Shown: piece by piece, positions 8,211 through 19,935 of the stretch | Layout of the letters: each line of letters begins with the position of its first letter | Numbering within the stretch: position 1 is the first letter of the stretch | Assembly (NCBI RefSeq): GCF_000723165.1 | Contig: NZ_HG322949.1 | Location: 887,729 to 951,728, forward strand | Direction of reading: 5' to 3' | DNA length: 64,000 bases | Source: Janthinobacterium agaricidamnosum NBRC 102515 = DSM 9628 | GTDB lineage: Bacteria > Pseudomonadota > Gammaproteobacteria > Burkholderiales > Burkholderiaceae_D | The notes under the pieces: model-generated | The model's database searches: none | The model's input: only the letters and a program-made list of their open reading frames with translations | What the model was told of the DNA's origin: nothing | Translations under genes and position numbers: made by a program

Positions 8211-10313
8211 TTATGCCGCCAGTTTCGAAATGTCGGCAACCCGGTTCAGCATGCCGTGCAGCGACGATAACAGCGCCAGACGGTTATTGCGCAAGGCCAA
8301 GTCTTCAGCCATCACCATCACATCGTTGAAGAACGCATCGACATCGTCGCGCAATTGCGCCAGCGTTTTCAGCGTGCCGGCAAAGTCGCCGCTGCCGAAG
8401 GCTGCATCGATTTGCGGCTGTACCCGCACGACCGCGGCGGCCAGGTTGCGCTCGGCGGCGTCTTGCAGCAAGGCGGCATTGACGCCGCTCGCGGCGACCT
8501 GGCTCAGCGCTTCTTCGTTTTTCTTCAGGATATTCGTGATGCGCTTGTTGGCGGCGGCCAGCGACGCGCTTTCCGGCAAGGCGGCAAACGCCTGCACGGC
8601 TTCCAGGCGCTGCACGATGTCGTCCAGCCGATCCGGGTGCTGCGCCACCACCGCTTCGATTTCATTTGGCGAGAAACCCCGTTCGCGCAAGATGCCGCGC
8701 AGGCGGTCCAGCATGAAGGCAGTCACTTCGGCGACCGGATCCTTGAAGCCCGGCACGGCCGCGAATTGCGCCGCGGCGGCCGACAGCAAGCCGTTGATCG
8801 ACAGCGGCAAGCGTTTTTCCAGCAACATGCGCAGCACGCCCAGCGCGTGGCGGCGCAGCGCGAACGGGTCCTTGTCGCCGGTCGGCTGCAAGCCGATGGC
8901 CCAGATGCCGACCAGGGTTTCCAGCTTGTCGGCCAGCGCCACGGCGGTGCCGGTGTTGGTGGTCGGCAAGCTGTCGCCGGCAAAGCGCGGCTGGTAATGT
9001 TCCGACGCGGCTAGCGCCACCTCTTCCGCTTCGCCGTCGTGACGAGCGTAATAGGTACCCATGATGCCTTGCAATTCAGGGAATTCACCGACCATGTCGG
9101 TCAGCAAGTCGGCCTTGGCCAGCAAGGCGCCACGTTCCGCCAGCGCCACGTCGGCGCCCAGTTGCGCCGCGATGATGCCGGCCAGCGCCGTGACGCGGCC
9201 GGTGCGTTCGGCCTGGGTGCCCAGCTTGTTGTGGTAAACCACGTTGGCCAGCAGCGGCAAGCGCGATTCCAGGGTTTTCTTCTTGTCTTGCTCGAAGAAA
9301 AACTTGGCGTCCGACAGGCGCGGGCGCACCACGCGCTCATTGCCGCCGATGATGTGCTCAGGCGTGCCGGTAGCGATGTTCGAGACGATCAGGAAACGCG
9401 AACGCAGCTTGCCGGCACTGTCGGTCAGCGCAAAGTATTTCTGGTTGGTTTGCATGGTCAGGATCAGGCATTCCTGCGGCACGGCCAGGAATTCCTCTTC
9501 GAAATGGCAGGCGTACACCACCGGCCATTCGACCAGCGCGGTCACTTCGTCGAGCAGCGCTTCCGGCATCAGCACCTGGTCGGTACCGGCAGTGGCCAGC
9601 AATTGGGCGCGGATGCTGTCTTTACGGGTCTCGTTGCCGGCAATCACCTTGCCTGCGCTTTCCAGCACCGCCGCGTAGTCGTCGGCGTGCTTGATGACGA
9701 TCGCCTGGCCATCGCTGAGGAAGCGGTGGCCCAGCGTGCTGCGGCCGGCGGACAGGCCCAGCAGGGTCAGCGGTACGATATTGACGCCATGCAAGGCGAT
9801 CAGGCTGTGCACCGGACGCACGAATTGCACGGTGCTGCCGTCCGGACGCTGGTAGCTCATCACTTTCGGGATCGGCAGCTTGGCGGCGGATTCGGCCAAG
9901 GCCAGTTGCAAGCCGGTTTCCAGCTTGCTGCCGGGCGCGCTGTAGCTGTAGAAGAAGCTTTCAGCCTTGCCGTCGGCGGCCCGTTCCAGTTCGGCCACGG
10001 TGACATCCGGGAACCCCAGCGCGGCCAGTTTCTTGGCCAGCGGCGGCGTGCCGTTGCCATTCGCATCCAGCGCGACCGACACCGGCAGCACTTTTTCGCG
10101 GATCGCCTTGTCCGGCGATACTTCGCGCACGTTGCTGATCGAGACCGCCAGGCGGCGCGGCGTGGAATAGGTGGTGGCGATACTGTCGGCTTCGAGGAAG
10201 TCGCGCGATTTCAAGCCATTGACGATGCCTGCGGCAAACGCGGCGCCCAGCTTGGCAAGCGCGTTCGGCGGCAATTCTTCAGTCAGTAATTCGATTAAGA
10301 GTGTGTGGTTCAT
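8211..10313 (-). CDS. glyS: Glycyl-tRNA synthetase beta subunit
   Basis: Beta chain of the alpha2-beta2 bacterial glycyl-tRNA synthetase, which carries tRNA recognition. The 700-residue protein begins [15 protein letters not shown], the hallmark N-terminus, and has the conserved middle block [11 protein letters not shown] and the C-terminal anticodon-binding-like domain ending [15 protein letters not shown]. Length is close to the family norm of about 690. It follows glyQ by 31 bases. Confidence 0.97.
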   Translation of the reverse strand: MNHTLLIELLTEELPPNALAKLGAAFAAGIVNGLKSRDFLEADSIATTYSTPRRLAVSISNVREVSPDKAIREKVLPVSVALDANGNGTPPLAKKLAALGFPDVTVAELERAADGKAESFFYSYSAPGSKLETGLQLALAESAAKLPIPKVMSYQRPDGSTVQFVRPVHSLIALHGVNIVPLTLLGLSAGRSTLGHRFLSDGQAIVIKHADDYAAVLESAGKVIAGNETRKDSIRAQLLATAGTDQVLMPEALLDEVTALVEWPVVYACHFEEEFLAVPQECLILTMQTNQKYFALTDSAGKLRSRFLIVSNIATGTPEHIIGGNERVVRPRLSDAKFFFEQDKKKTLESRLPLLANVVYHNKLGTQAERTGRVTALAGIIAAQLGADVALAERGALLAKADLLTDMVGEFPELQGIMGTYYARHDGEAEEVALAASEHYQPRFAGDSLPTTNTGTAVALADKLETLVGIWAIGLQPTGDKDPFALRRHALGVLRMLLEKRLPLSINGLLSAAAAQFAAVPGFKDPVAEVTAFMLDRLRGILRERGFSPNEIEAVVAQHPDRLDDIVQRLEAVQAFAALPESASLAAANKRITNILKKNEEALSQVAASGVNAALLQDAAERNLAAAVVRVQPQIDAAFGSGDFAGTLKTLAQLRDDVDAFFNDVMVMAEDLALRNNRLALLSSLHGMLNRVADISKLAA

Positions 10314-10344
10314 ATTGTATTCTGGTCTGGTTCTGATCGGGAAG

Positions 10345-11286
10345 TCACACGCTGCCTGGGGCGCTGGCTGCAGGCGCTGGCTGGGCCGGCAGCATCGGGA
10401 AGCCGAGCCGTTCGCGCGAATCGTAATACGCTTGCGCGACCAGGCGCGACAGGGTGCGCACCCGGCCGATATAGGCGGCGCGTTCGGTCACCGAAATGGC
10501 GCCGCGCGCGTCCAGCATATTGAAACTGTGCGACGCCTTCATGATTTTCTCGTAGGCCGGCAAGGTCAGTTGCAATTCGATCAGGCGCTTGGCTTCCGCT
10601 TCATCGTTGGCGAATTGGCTGAACAGCAAGTCGGTATTGGCGTGTTCGAAGTTGTAGGTCGATTGTTCCACTTCGTTTTGATGGAACACGTCGCCGTAGG
10701 TCAGCTTCTTGCTGATGCCGTTTTCCTGCCATTCGGTCCAGACCAAGTCGTAGACGTTTTCGACGCCCTGCAAATACATCGCCAGACGCTCGATGCCGTA
10801 GGTGATTTCGCCCAGCACCGGCTTGCAATCGAGGCCGCCCACTTGCTGGAAATAGGTGAACTGGGTCACTTCCATGCCGTTCAGCCAGACTTCCCAACCC
10901 AGGCCCCAGGCGCCCAAGGTCGGGCTTTCCCAGTTATCTTCGACGAAACGCACGTCATTCTGCTGCAAATCCAGGCCCAGCGCCGCCAGCGAACCGAGAT
11001 ACAGGTCGAGGATGTTTTCCGGCGCCGGTTTCAAGACCACCTGGTATTGGTAGTAATGCTGCATGCGGTTCGGGTTGTCGCCATAACGGCCATCTTTCGG
11101 ACGGCGCGACGGCTGCACATACGCGGCGCGCCAAGGCTCCGGGCCGATCGCGCGCAGGAAGGTGCCGGTGTGGAAGGTGCCGGCGCCGACTTCCATGTCG
11201 TAGGGCTGGAGCAGGGCGCAGCCTTGCTGGTCCCAGTAGTTTTGCAAGGTCAGGATAATTTGTTGGAATGTGAGCATCGTCGTCAT
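10345..11286 (-). CDS. glyQ: Glycyl-tRNA synthetase alpha subunit
   Basis: Catalytic chain that activates glycine, partner of glyS. The protein of about 313 residues shows [53 protein letters not shown] and the long [18 protein letters not shown] region, all diagnostic of GlyQ. The ATG at 11286 is used; in-frame alternatives at 11277 and 11301 cannot be excluded. The 125-base gap to lnt suggests it may have its own promoter. Confidence 0.97.
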   Translation of the reverse strand: MTTMLTFQQIILTLQNYWDQQGCALLQPYDMEVGAGTFHTGTFLRAIGPEPWRAAYVQPSRRPKDGRYGDNPNRMQHYYQYQVVLKPAPENILDLYLGSLAALGLDLQQNDVRFVEDNWESPTLGAWGLGWEVWLNGMEVTQFTYFQQVGGLDCKPVLGEITYGIERLAMYLQGVENVYDLVWTEWQENGISKKLTYGDVFHQNEVEQSTYNFEHANTDLLFSQFANDEAEAKRLIELQLTLPAYEKIMKASHSFNMLDARGAISVTERAAYIGRVRTLSRLVAQAYYDSRERLGFPMLPAQPAPAASAPGSV

Positions 11287-11426
11287 CGCTGCGTCTCCCA
11301 CGGCTTGCGCGCATGGGTACGCTAAGGGTTCGCTAAAGCGGCTAATTTTAGCGGGTTTTAAAGGGTGGCTGTAACTCTTCCGGCAAGTATCGCCGATATA
11401 GACAGAAATTACAGCCGAATGTCATG

Positions 11427-13016
11427 CTATCGGCTACTTTCCGGCGCCGCAGCCGTCTGTTTGCGTGCTTCGCGGGCCAGCAGGAAGGCGCCGGTCAGCG
11501 CCAGGACGATCAGTACCAGGATACCGTTATTGCCATACAAGATGTAGGGCGTCATGCCGCCCATGCCTTGCACCGTCGCCGCCAGCGTGCCGCGGGTATC
11601 CTGGGCCAGACGGCTGACCACCTTGCCGTTCTGGTCGATGACGGCGGTGGCGCCGGTATTGGTCGAACGCAACATCGGGCGTCCGGTTTCCAGGCTGCGC
11701 ATTTGCGAGATCTGCAAATGCTGCGGAATCGCGACCGACGCGCCATACCACGCCAGGTTGGAAATATTCAACAGCACCGATGCCGATTGTTGGCCGGTAT
11801 TGTGCGCCGATGCCAGCTGGTCGGCGATTTCTTCGCCAAACAAGTCTTCGTAGCAAATATTTGGCAGCACCAGCTGGTCGCGCACCTTGAACGGCGGCTG
11901 CACCGCCGGACCACGGCGGAAGTCGCCCAGCGGGATCGACATCAGGTCGACAAACCAGCGGAAACCGGCCGGGATGAATTCGCCGAACGGCACCAGGTGG
12001 TGCTTGTCGTAACGATAAGGCTTGGCGCCGGCCATCGGCCAGAAACCCAGTGCGCTATTCGAATACACGGTCGGGCTTTCCATCAGCGGTATGCCGACCA
12101 GCAAGTAGCTATTGCTGCTGTGCGCATACTCGGCCAGGCTGCTCAGGTAATCGGGCGGCAAGTCTTTCGGGAACCAGGCCACCGCCGTTTCCGGCGTCGC
12201 GATCAGGTCGGCCGGTTCGGCGCGTATCATGTCGCGGTACATGTCCAGCGTCGCCGTGGCGCGTTCGACGCTGAATTTCTCGTCTTGCGGAATATTGCCT
12301 TGAAGCAGGCGCACGCTGATCGGGCGGCCGACCGGATGGGTCCAGGCGATAAATTGCAAACCGTAAGCGGCCGCGAACAAGGCGAATAATCCCGCCAGCG
12401 CGTGGTAGCGGCGGCGATGCATCAACAGCAGCAGCGCGCCGGCGCTGAGCGCCGCCAGCCAGCCGAGGCCGTATACGCCCAGCACCGGCGCAAAGCCGGC
12501 CAACGGGCTGGTGTTGTGCGCGTAACCGGCCGATACCCAAGGAAAACCGGTGAACAGCCAGCCGCGCACCCATTCGAACAAGCTCCACATCGACGGCAGC
12601 ACCAGTAGCGTGGTCAGCGGCAGCGACAAGATCCAGCGCTTGCGCAGCCACGCCGCCGCGCCCATCGCCAGCGCCACGTACAGGCCCATGAACAGCGCCA
12701 GCAGCGCGATCGCCAGCGCCGCCAGCACCGACGGCAAGCCGCCGAAGCGGTGCAGCGCGATGAACAGCCAGTGGATGCCTGCGGCGCACCAGCCGAAGCC
12801 GTAGGCCCAGCCGATCAGGAAGCCGCTTTTGACGCCATTGGCGCGCAACATCTGGTAAAACAGGATCGCCAGGCTGACGATTTGCAGCGGCCAGTAGCCG
12901 AACGGAGCGAACGCCAGCACGCCGGCAGCGCCGGCGAGGGCGGCAATCAGCATGCGCGCCCGGGTGCTGCGGGGCGGTTTGGCGGGGTCGGAGGGGGTTG
13001 CGCGTCGAAAGCGCAT
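11427..13016 (-). CDS. lnt: Apolipoprotein N-acyltransferase
   Basis: Inner-membrane enzyme that performs the last step of lipoprotein maturation, N-acylating the lipid-modified cysteine. The 529-residue protein has about six to eight hydrophobic segments in the first 210 residues, then a nitrilase-like periplasmic domain. The catalytic Glu-Lys-Cys triad is visible in ATPETAVAW, DKHHLVPFGEF and PNICYEDLF. A final membrane helix lies near the C-terminus (NNGILVLIVLALTGAFLLA). It lies 23 bases after corC. Confidence 0.95.
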   Translation of the reverse strand: MRFRRATPSDPAKPPRSTRARMLIAALAGAAGVLAFAPFGYWPLQIVSLAILFYQMLRANGVKSGFLIGWAYGFGWCAAGIHWLFIALHRFGGLPSVLAALAIALLALFMGLYVALAMGAAAWLRKRWILSLPLTTLLVLPSMWSLFEWVRGWLFTGFPWVSAGYAHNTSPLAGFAPVLGVYGLGWLAALSAGALLLLMHRRRYHALAGLFALFAAAYGLQFIAWTHPVGRPISVRLLQGNIPQDEKFSVERATATLDMYRDMIRAEPADLIATPETAVAWFPKDLPPDYLSSLAEYAHSSNSYLLVGIPLMESPTVYSNSALGFWPMAGAKPYRYDKHHLVPFGEFIPAGFRWFVDLMSIPLGDFRRGPAVQPPFKVRDQLVLPNICYEDLFGEEIADQLASAHNTGQQSASVLLNISNLAWYGASVAIPQHLQISQMRSLETGRPMLRSTNTGATAVIDQNGKVVSRLAQDTRGTLAATVQGMGGMTPYILYGNNGILVLIVLALTGAFLLAREARKQTAAAPESSR

Positions 13017-13039
13017 TTCAGATTTTTTGCATTTCAGGG

Positions 13040-13918
13040 TTACAGTTCAAGTTCGGGTATCTCCGGCAATCGCTCGACCAGCAGCACATGCACTTGGCGC
13101 GCATCGGCGCGCAATACTTCGAAGCGCAGGTTGCCCAGGTCGAACACGTCGCCCTTGTGCGCCATGCGCCCCAGGTGGTTCGACACCAGGCCGCCGATGG
13201 TGTCGACATCCTCGTCCGACAAGTGGGCGTTCAGCGCTTCATTGAACTGGCTGATCTCGGTCAGCGCCTTGACGCGCCAGCGCGAACCCAGCTGGCCTTC
13301 CTTGATCGACAGGATATTGTCTTCTTCTTCGTCGAAATCGTATTCATCTTCGATATCGCCGACGATTTGCTCCAGTACGTCCTCGATCGTGATCAGGCCG
13401 GCCACGCCGCTGTATTCATCGACCACGATCGCCATGTGATTGTGGTTGGCGCGGAAGTCGCGCAGCAGCACGTTCAGGCGTTTCGATTCGGGGATGAAGA
13501 TAGCGGGGCGCAACATGTCGCGCACGTCGAACGATTCTTCGGCGTAATAGCGCAGCAAGTCTTTCGCCAGCAAGATGCCGATGACCTTGTCGCGCTCGCC
13601 TTCGATCGCCGGAAAGCGCGAGTGGGCGGTCGACAGCACGGTGGGCATCCATTCTTCGATCGGCTTGCTGATGTCGATGACATCCATTTGCGAGCGCGGC
13701 ACCATGATGTCGCGCGCGGACAGGTCGGATACCTGGAACACCCCCTCGATCATCGACAGGGCGTCGGCGTCGATCAGGTTGCGCTCATGCGCATCGTGCA
13801 GAACTTCAAGGAGTTCCGCGCGGTTCTCGGGCTCGGGGGAAATCAGTGCGGTCAAGCGTTCAAACAGTGACCGGTGGGGCTTGGCGTCAGTTTTGACGCC
13901 ACTAGGGTGCTCTTGCAT
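13040..13918 (-). CDS. corC: CorC-type CBS-domain protein (HlyC/CorC family)
   Basis: A 292-residue cytoplasmic protein linked in the family to magnesium/cobalt efflux and membrane integrity. Order: an acidic N-terminus, paired CBS domains (about 70-195; MVPRSQMDVIDISKPIEEW and MAIVVDEYSGVAGLITIEDV), then the CorC_HlyC C-terminal domain (DTIGGLVSNHLGRM). It lacks the membrane DUF21 domain, as the short CorC forms do. Always adjacent to lnt and ybeY in related genomes; here a DUF4259 gene separates it from ybeY. Confidence 0.92.
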   Translation of the reverse strand: MQEHPSGVKTDAKPHRSLFERLTALISPEPENRAELLEVLHDAHERNLIDADALSMIEGVFQVSDLSARDIMVPRSQMDVIDISKPIEEWMPTVLSTAHSRFPAIEGERDKVIGILLAKDLLRYYAEESFDVRDMLRPAIFIPESKRLNVLLRDFRANHNHMAIVVDEYSGVAGLITIEDVLEQIVGDIEDEYDFDEEEDNILSIKEGQLGSRWRVKALTEISQFNEALNAHLSDEDVDTIGGLVSNHLGRMAHKGDVFDLGNLRFEVLRADARQVHVLLVERLPEIPELEL

Positions 13919-14040
13919 AGGAGGCGTGAGCCGTTGTTGCGAAGGGATATAGGATACACGAAAAGGGGTGCCCGGGTCGCCTTTGTCACAAAATCATGTT
14001 TTGGATCAGTGCGCCCGGGCTGTCAGGAAACGCCGGCAGC

Positions 14041-14445
14041 TCAGCCCGGCAAGCCGTTTTGCAGCGCTGCCACGGCGCTTTGCCAAGCGTCGTAATGTTC
14101 GCTCTCCTGCCACAGCTGGCGCAATTCCGACTGTTCCGACAAGATCCGCGCCAACGCGGCCCTGGCCTTGCCGATCAGCGGCGGTGTGACGTTCTGCTGG
14201 CGCCGGCCGACCCAGCCGTCGATATCGGCGATGTCTTCACTGCCCGGCTTGCCGAGCAGGCGCAGCAGCACGTCGACGGCGGCCAGCGCCTCGGCGGCGA
14301 ACGGCGCTTCCAGTATTTCTTCGTGACTATCGATGACGTTATCGAGGGTGGTCTCGATCAATTCCAGGTTTTTGTATTCCTGCAAATCTTGCGCCCAGTC
14401 CATCGCGTAATCGTTGCCGAAGGCATCGGCCGACCATGTCGCCAT
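14041..14445 (-). CDS. DUF4259-family protein
   Basis: A 134-residue acidic protein opening MATWSADAFGNDYAMDW, the typical DUF4259 start (TWG-x-x-AFxND-x-A-x-DW pattern). Function of the family is not established. It lies between ybeY and corC, in the same orientation but with wide gaps (122 and 191 bases) unlike the tight spacing of the rest of this operon, which suggests an insertion into the block. Confidence 0.75.
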   Translation of the reverse strand: MATWSADAFGNDYAMDWAQDLQEYKNLELIETTLDNVIDSHEEILEAPFAAEALAAVDVLLRLLGKPGSEDIADIDGWVGRRQQNVTPPLIGKARAALARILSEQSELRQLWQESEHYDAWQSAVAALQNGLPG

Positions 14446-14636
14446 CGTGTTTCCTTGTCAATATCAATCAAAACGCTATTGTGGCACGCCGGCCAGGATT
14501 GGTTGCCGCAACCATCACAAACCGGCATCGTGTTCGGCGGCAAAACACTTGCCAACCTTCGATGGCGCCACGGAAGCCGCACGGCCTGGTAAATCATCCG
14601 TGAGCGACGGCGGTCGCCGCTGCCGTCTAGCTGCGC

Positions 14637-15084
14637 TTATTCCTGGTATGGATCGCTGATGCCGAGCCTGGCCAGGATCTCGGTTTCCAGTCCTTCCATC
14701 TCGGCCGCTTCGTCATCGTCCATGTGGTCGTAGCCTTGCGCGTGCAGCACGCCATGGACGATCAAATGGGCGGTGTGTTCTTCGACCGATTTTTTTTGCT
14801 CGGCGGCTTCCTGTTCCAGCACATCGGTGCACAGGATGATGTCGGCCCGGCTCGGCTCGTCGTCCGCCAGCTCTTCCCCTTCGTTGTAGGCGAAGGTCAG
14901 CACGTTGGTGGCGTAATCCTTTTCGCGGTAATCGCGGTTCAGGTTGCGGCCTTCCTCGGCGTCGACGAAGCGGATGGTGAATTCGGCCGGCGCCAGCAGC
15001 GCCGCCTTGACCCAGCGCCGCACTTTCGGCCGGCTGATGATGGCTTGCAGCCGGGTGTCGGGATATTGCACCGACAACGACAAT

Positions 15085-15101
<17 letters not shown>
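14637..15101 (-). CDS. ybeY: Endoribonuclease YbeY
   Basis: Zinc-dependent endoribonuclease for 16S rRNA 3'-end maturation and 70S quality control. The ATG at 15101 gives 154 residues. The metal site H-x3-H-x5-H is complete: His116, His120 and His126 in [11 protein letters not shown]. The N-terminal block [18 protein letters not shown] is diagnostic. The start overlaps the end of phoH by 17 bases, as usual for this pair. Confidence 0.96.
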
Positions 15102-16142
<1,041 letters not shown>

Positions 16143-16146
<4 letters not shown>

Positions 16147-17510
16147 CTGGCTCTTTTCAAGTCGTGGGCGATGGCGACCAGGTCGCCGCGCAAGGTGTAG
16201 GAATAACTGTCGGTGATGCGCACGTCGACCAGCTGGCCGACCAGCTGCAAGCCGTCCGGGCCGGCGTCGAAGTTGACTACCCGGTTGTTTTCGGTGCGGC
16301 CCTGCAATTCGCTGGAATCGGTGTCTTTCTTGGAGCGGCCTTCGACCAGGATGCGCTGCACCGAACCGACCATCGCCAGGCTGTATTTCTTGGTGTTGGC
16401 GTCTATGGCGGCTTGCAATTGTTGCAGGCGAGCCAGCTTGACCTCATGCGGCGTGTCGTCTTCCAGGTTGGCGGCCGGCGTGCCGGGACGCTTGCTGAAG
16501 ATGAAACTGTAGCTGTTGTCGAAACCGACATCGTTGATCAACTTCATCATCGCATCGAAATCGGCTTGCGTTTCGCCGGGGAAGCCGACGATGAAGTCCG
16601 ACGAGATCGCCATGTTCGGGCGCACCGCGCGAATGCGGCGGATGATCGATTTGTATTCCAGGCCGGTGTAGCCGCGTTTCATCGCGCCGAGGATTTTGTC
16701 GGAGCCGTGTTGCGCCGGCAAATACAGGTGGTCCACCAGTTGCGGGATTTTTGCATAGGCGTCGATCAGGCGCTGGGTGAATTCCTTCGGATGGCTGGTG
16801 ACGAAGCGCATGCGTTCGATGCCGGGAATGTCCGCCACGTATTCCAGCAGCAGCGCGAAGTCGGCGATCTCGCCATTGTCCATCAGGCCGCGGAAGGCAT
16901 TGACGTTTTGCCCGAGCAAGGTGATTTCCTTGACGCCTTGCGCCGCCAGGCCCGCCACTTCGGTCAGCACGTCCTCGAAGCGGCGCGACACTTCTTCGCC
17001 GCGGGTGTACGGCACCACGCAATAACTGCAATATTTGCTGCAGCCTTCCATGATCGAGACGAACGCCGACGCGCCGTCGACCTTGGCCGGCGGCAAGTGG
17101 TCGAATTTTTCGATTTCGGGAAAACTGATGTCGACTTGCGCCGCGCCGCTGCTGCGCCGCAATTGGATCATTTGCGGCAAGCGGTGCAGCGTTTGCGGGC
17201 CGAACACCATGTCGACATATGGCGCGCGCTTGACGATGGCGTCGCCTTCCTGCGACGCGACGCAGCCGCCGACGCCGATCAGCAGGTTCGGGTTGGCCTG
17301 CTTCAATTCACGCAGCCGGCCGAGGTCGGAAAACACTTTTTCCTGGGCCTTTTCGCGTACCGAACACGTGTTGAGCAGGATCACGTCGGCGTCTTCCGGG
17401 CGCTCGGTGCGCACCAGGCCGTCCGACGCGCCGAGCACGTCGGCCATCTTGTCCGAGTCATACTCGTTCATTTGGCAACCGAAGGTTTTGATGAATACTT
17501 TTTTCTGCAT
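16143..17510 (-). CDS. miaB: tRNA-2-methylthio-N6-dimethylallyladenosine synthase
   Basis: Radical-SAM methylthiotransferase that converts i6A37 to ms2i6A37 in tRNAs reading UNN codons. The 455-residue protein has the UPF0004 N-terminus [15 protein letters not shown], the radical-SAM cluster CSKYCSYC in [20 protein letters not shown], and a C-terminal TRAM domain. It heads the phoH-ybeY block. Its substrate is made by MiaA, whose gene lies at 41.6 kb. Confidence 0.97.
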
Positions 17511-18052
17511 GGAATCGGGTGCTTACTTTCTGGATGCTGCTGGTCTATGGATGCTGCTGCCCACGCGGGCCGGCGTGCCAGGCCGGCCACTTCTACTACG
17601 CGCCAAGGCGCTAGTTTAACGTAATTCGTGTCAACCGGCCATGCCGCGCCCGGTCAGGCGCCGGGGGAGCTTGCCCTGTAAAAACAATGAGTTGTAAAAA
17701 TGCGCCCCGGCTCTTGCGTGCGCTGCGACATCGTCCGATGTGTTGAAATGTCATCGTTGTTAAGCTTACCAGTTGATTGCTTGATATGTAACAACGTTTG
17801 ATTTGCGTTGGCAGGCAGGTCACCGTCGATGGGAATAGTATATTGTATTAATTGCAATTTCTCCGGGGGAGTTGCAGGAAGTGGTCCTCGATACCGGGCC
17901 GGTCTGACCGGAGCTTGAAGCAGCCTGTTTGGGATAGCCAAGGTCAGCAGGGTAAGGCGTAAATTTATGGAACTTATTTGACGAAACTAAGTCTTCCTTA
18001 AGTTCGAATCGGCATTATTTTCATCACTTACTACACTACACGAGGAAAAATC
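17511..18052. other. Spacer upstream of the small HTH gene
   Basis: About 540 bases without a credible gene. Short open frames here lack a ribosome site and family features. TTGACG at 17978-17983 could be a -35 element for the gene at 18053, but no good -10 follows at the right distance. The part nearest 18053 is AT-richer than average. Confidence 0.3.
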
Positions 18053-18379
18053 ATGACTCAACATTCTCTTGCTTCCCAAGAAAGCTACAACCCTAACCAC
18101 TTGCTCGATATTTTGCTGGGCAAGATGCAGTTGAAGAATGATGCCGCCCTGTCGCGCCTGCTGGAAGTGGCGCCACCGGTGATCAGCAAGATCCGCCATC
18201 ATCGCTTGCCGGTCGGCGCATCGCTGCTGATACGCATGCATGAAGTGACCGGCATGAGCATCCGCGACCTGCGCGATTTGATGGGCGACCGGCGCACCAA
18301 ATATCGTCTGTCCGATGCCCAAGGCCGGCCAAAAGCGGAAGACCGTACCGATACCCAGGAATCGAACTACGCTCACTGA
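18053..18379 (+). CDS. Small helix-turn-helix protein, function unknown
   Basis: A 108-residue protein preceded by GAGGAA at 18040-18045. Residues about 18-75 (LLDILLGKMQLKNDAALSRL ... VISKIRHHRLPVGASLLIRM) have the spacing of a Cro/CI-type HTH: a helix, DAALSRLLEVAPPVISKIRH as the turn and recognition helix, then amphipathic helices. The last 25 residues are charged and probably disordered. No adjacent target gene is obvious; the HDOD gene converges on it. It may be a conserved regulator of this bacterial family, but I do not recognise a named function. Confidence 0.7.
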   Translation: MTQHSLASQESYNPNHLLDILLGKMQLKNDAALSRLLEVAPPVISKIRHHRLPVGASLLIRMHEVTGMSIRDLRDLMGDRRTKYRLSDAQGRPKAEDRTDTQESNYAH

Positions 18380-18487
18380 CGCGGTTGTGATCCATGCGTA
18401 AAAAGTGTTGTTTGAACGGCGCCGGAAACCAGCTTGTCCAGTTCTTTCCGGCGTCCAGTCTGCCCCCCGTTGCAACACAGTCTTGCC

Positions 18488-19345
18488 TCAGCCCAGCAAG
18501 GCGGTGGTAATTTCCTCGTAGCGCAATTCGGTTTCGCGAAACACGCTCAGATAACTTTCCTGGTTCAGGCCCAATGCATGCCAGGCGACATCCGACACCC
18601 GCGGCACGAGATCGTCAACCACCTGCGTCAGGTCAAGCGCATGCACGATCGCATCGGCGACGTGTATGATCGAGGCCAGGAAGCCCGCGCCCTGCGTCTC
18701 CGGCTCGTGGTGCCAGGCAATCGCCAGCCGCATCGTATCCGAAAAATTCCAGTGTTCGGCCAGCGCCACGCCGGCTTGCACATGATCGACTCCCAGCACG
18801 TCCCGTTCCGCATCGAGCAGATAACAATCGTGGGCTGCGCGGTAGGCCAGCACTTGCTCGACATGTTGCGGAAAACTGCTGACCAGCACCAGCCGCCCTA
18901 TATCGTGCAGCAAGCCGGCCGTGAACGCGTAATCCTGGTTGAAGCGGATATGCCGTGCAAGGATGCGCGCGCAGGCGGCGGTGGCGATCGAATGGCGCCA
19001 GAACGCCTTGTCGTCGAAACCCTTGCAGCCGCCTTCCGGGAAGCAGCCGGTGATGGCCGCCGCCGTGATCAGGTTGCGGGTGGTCTGGAAACCCAGGTAA
19101 GTGATCGCCTGCTGGATCGTGGTGGCTTTCACTTGCAAGCCGTATTGCGAGGAATTGGCCAGCCGCAGCGTCTTGGCGGTCAGCGCCTGGTCGTACGACA
19201 CCTTCTTGGCCAGTACCGAGATATCGATATTTTCCTGGTCTATATTGTTGAGCAATTCCATCACCACCGCCGGCAGCGACGGCAAGTCATCCAGGTGCTG
19301 CACGATCTCGTCGTAGCTCAGCGGCATGATCGGTTCGGTACTCAT
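18488..19345 (-). CDS. HDOD-domain signalling protein
   Basis: A 285-residue protein consisting mainly of an HDOD domain, a non-hydrolytic relative of HD phosphohydrolases used in signalling. Typical stretches are LPSLPAVVMELLNNI near the N-terminus, LGFQTTRNLITAAAI and the HD-like AFTAGLLHDIGRLVLVSSFP. Its start overlaps the end of the preceding small gene by four bases (19342-19345), so the two are co-translated. Probably a regulatory partner in cyclic-di-GMP or stress signalling; the specific role is unknown. Confidence 0.88.
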   Translation of the reverse strand: MSTEPIMPLSYDEIVQHLDDLPSLPAVVMELLNNIDQENIDISVLAKKVSYDQALTAKTLRLANSSQYGLQVKATTIQQAITYLGFQTTRNLITAAAITGCFPEGGCKGFDDKAFWRHSIATAACARILARHIRFNQDYAFTAGLLHDIGRLVLVSSFPQHVEQVLAYRAAHDCYLLDAERDVLGVDHVQAGVALAEHWNFSDTMRLAIAWHHEPETQGAGFLASIIHVADAIVHALDLTQVVDDLVPRVSDVAWHALGLNQESYLSVFRETELRYEEITTALLG

Positions 19346-19713
19346 GCCGGCTCCTGCGCGCCGGAGCGGTAAGCGGTGACGACACTGCGCAACAAGCTGG
19401 TCGCGTCCGGGCCGTCCTGGTTTTGCTCCTGGCCTGGCTCGCTGTCTGCGTCAAGATTGTGTTTGCGGAACAAATGCGTCAGGCGTTCCAGGCGGCGCTG
19501 GCGCGCGGCGGCCACTTCTTCTTCCGAGAGCGCTAACGTGAGCAGGATCGGCAACATTTCGATGCCGTAGCGCGGCAGGCTGGCCAGCATGGATTCGGTC
19601 AGCACGGTCCCTTGCGGCAGCAAAACCTGGCCCTGCAGACCTAATAATTGGTCCGATAAAATCATTCCTGGTGTAACTTGTTCCAGCGCTAGGTGTTGAT
19701 GTTTGGCCGGCAT
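19342..19713 (-). CDS. Small protein resembling the N-terminal module of HD-GYP proteins
   Basis: A 123-residue protein without signal peptide. Residues 8-55 (QVTPGMILSDQLLGLQGQVL, then LPQGTVLTESMLASLPRYGI) resemble the short beta-rich segment that precedes HD-GYP domains. Residues 65-95 form a charged helix (EEEVAAARQRRLERLTHLFR). It is translationally coupled to the HDOD protein and divergent from a histidine kinase, suggesting one signalling unit. The link to HD-GYP regulators is inferred from pattern only. Confidence 0.65.
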   Translation of the reverse strand: MPAKHQHLALEQVTPGMILSDQLLGLQGQVLLPQGTVLTESMLASLPRYGIEMLPILLTLALSEEEVAAARQRRLERLTHLFRKHNLDADSEPGQEQNQDGPDATSLLRSVVTAYRSGAQEPA

Positions 19714-19935
19714 GGTGAGTCCTTAATTTTGGTTTGAAGATATTACCATTGCTTTGTCGCAATGTCTTGGGCTCATATCAAAGCTTCGCTGGCGGCGCTC
19801 CGCAAACGCTGGCGGCAAGGTTTTCGTCTTGCCAAGAAAGGGGTCATCACGTACATTCTTGGATAACAGGTTCTTGCTGTTCTTATATTTCTTGCCGTGC
19901 GCCGCCAGTCCGGGCACTGGCCCGGGAGTGTTTTC

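Noticed and set aside
17654..17941. 95-codon minus-strand frame in the miaB upstream spacer
   Set aside because: No ribosome site, no recognisable fold, composition of random frame.
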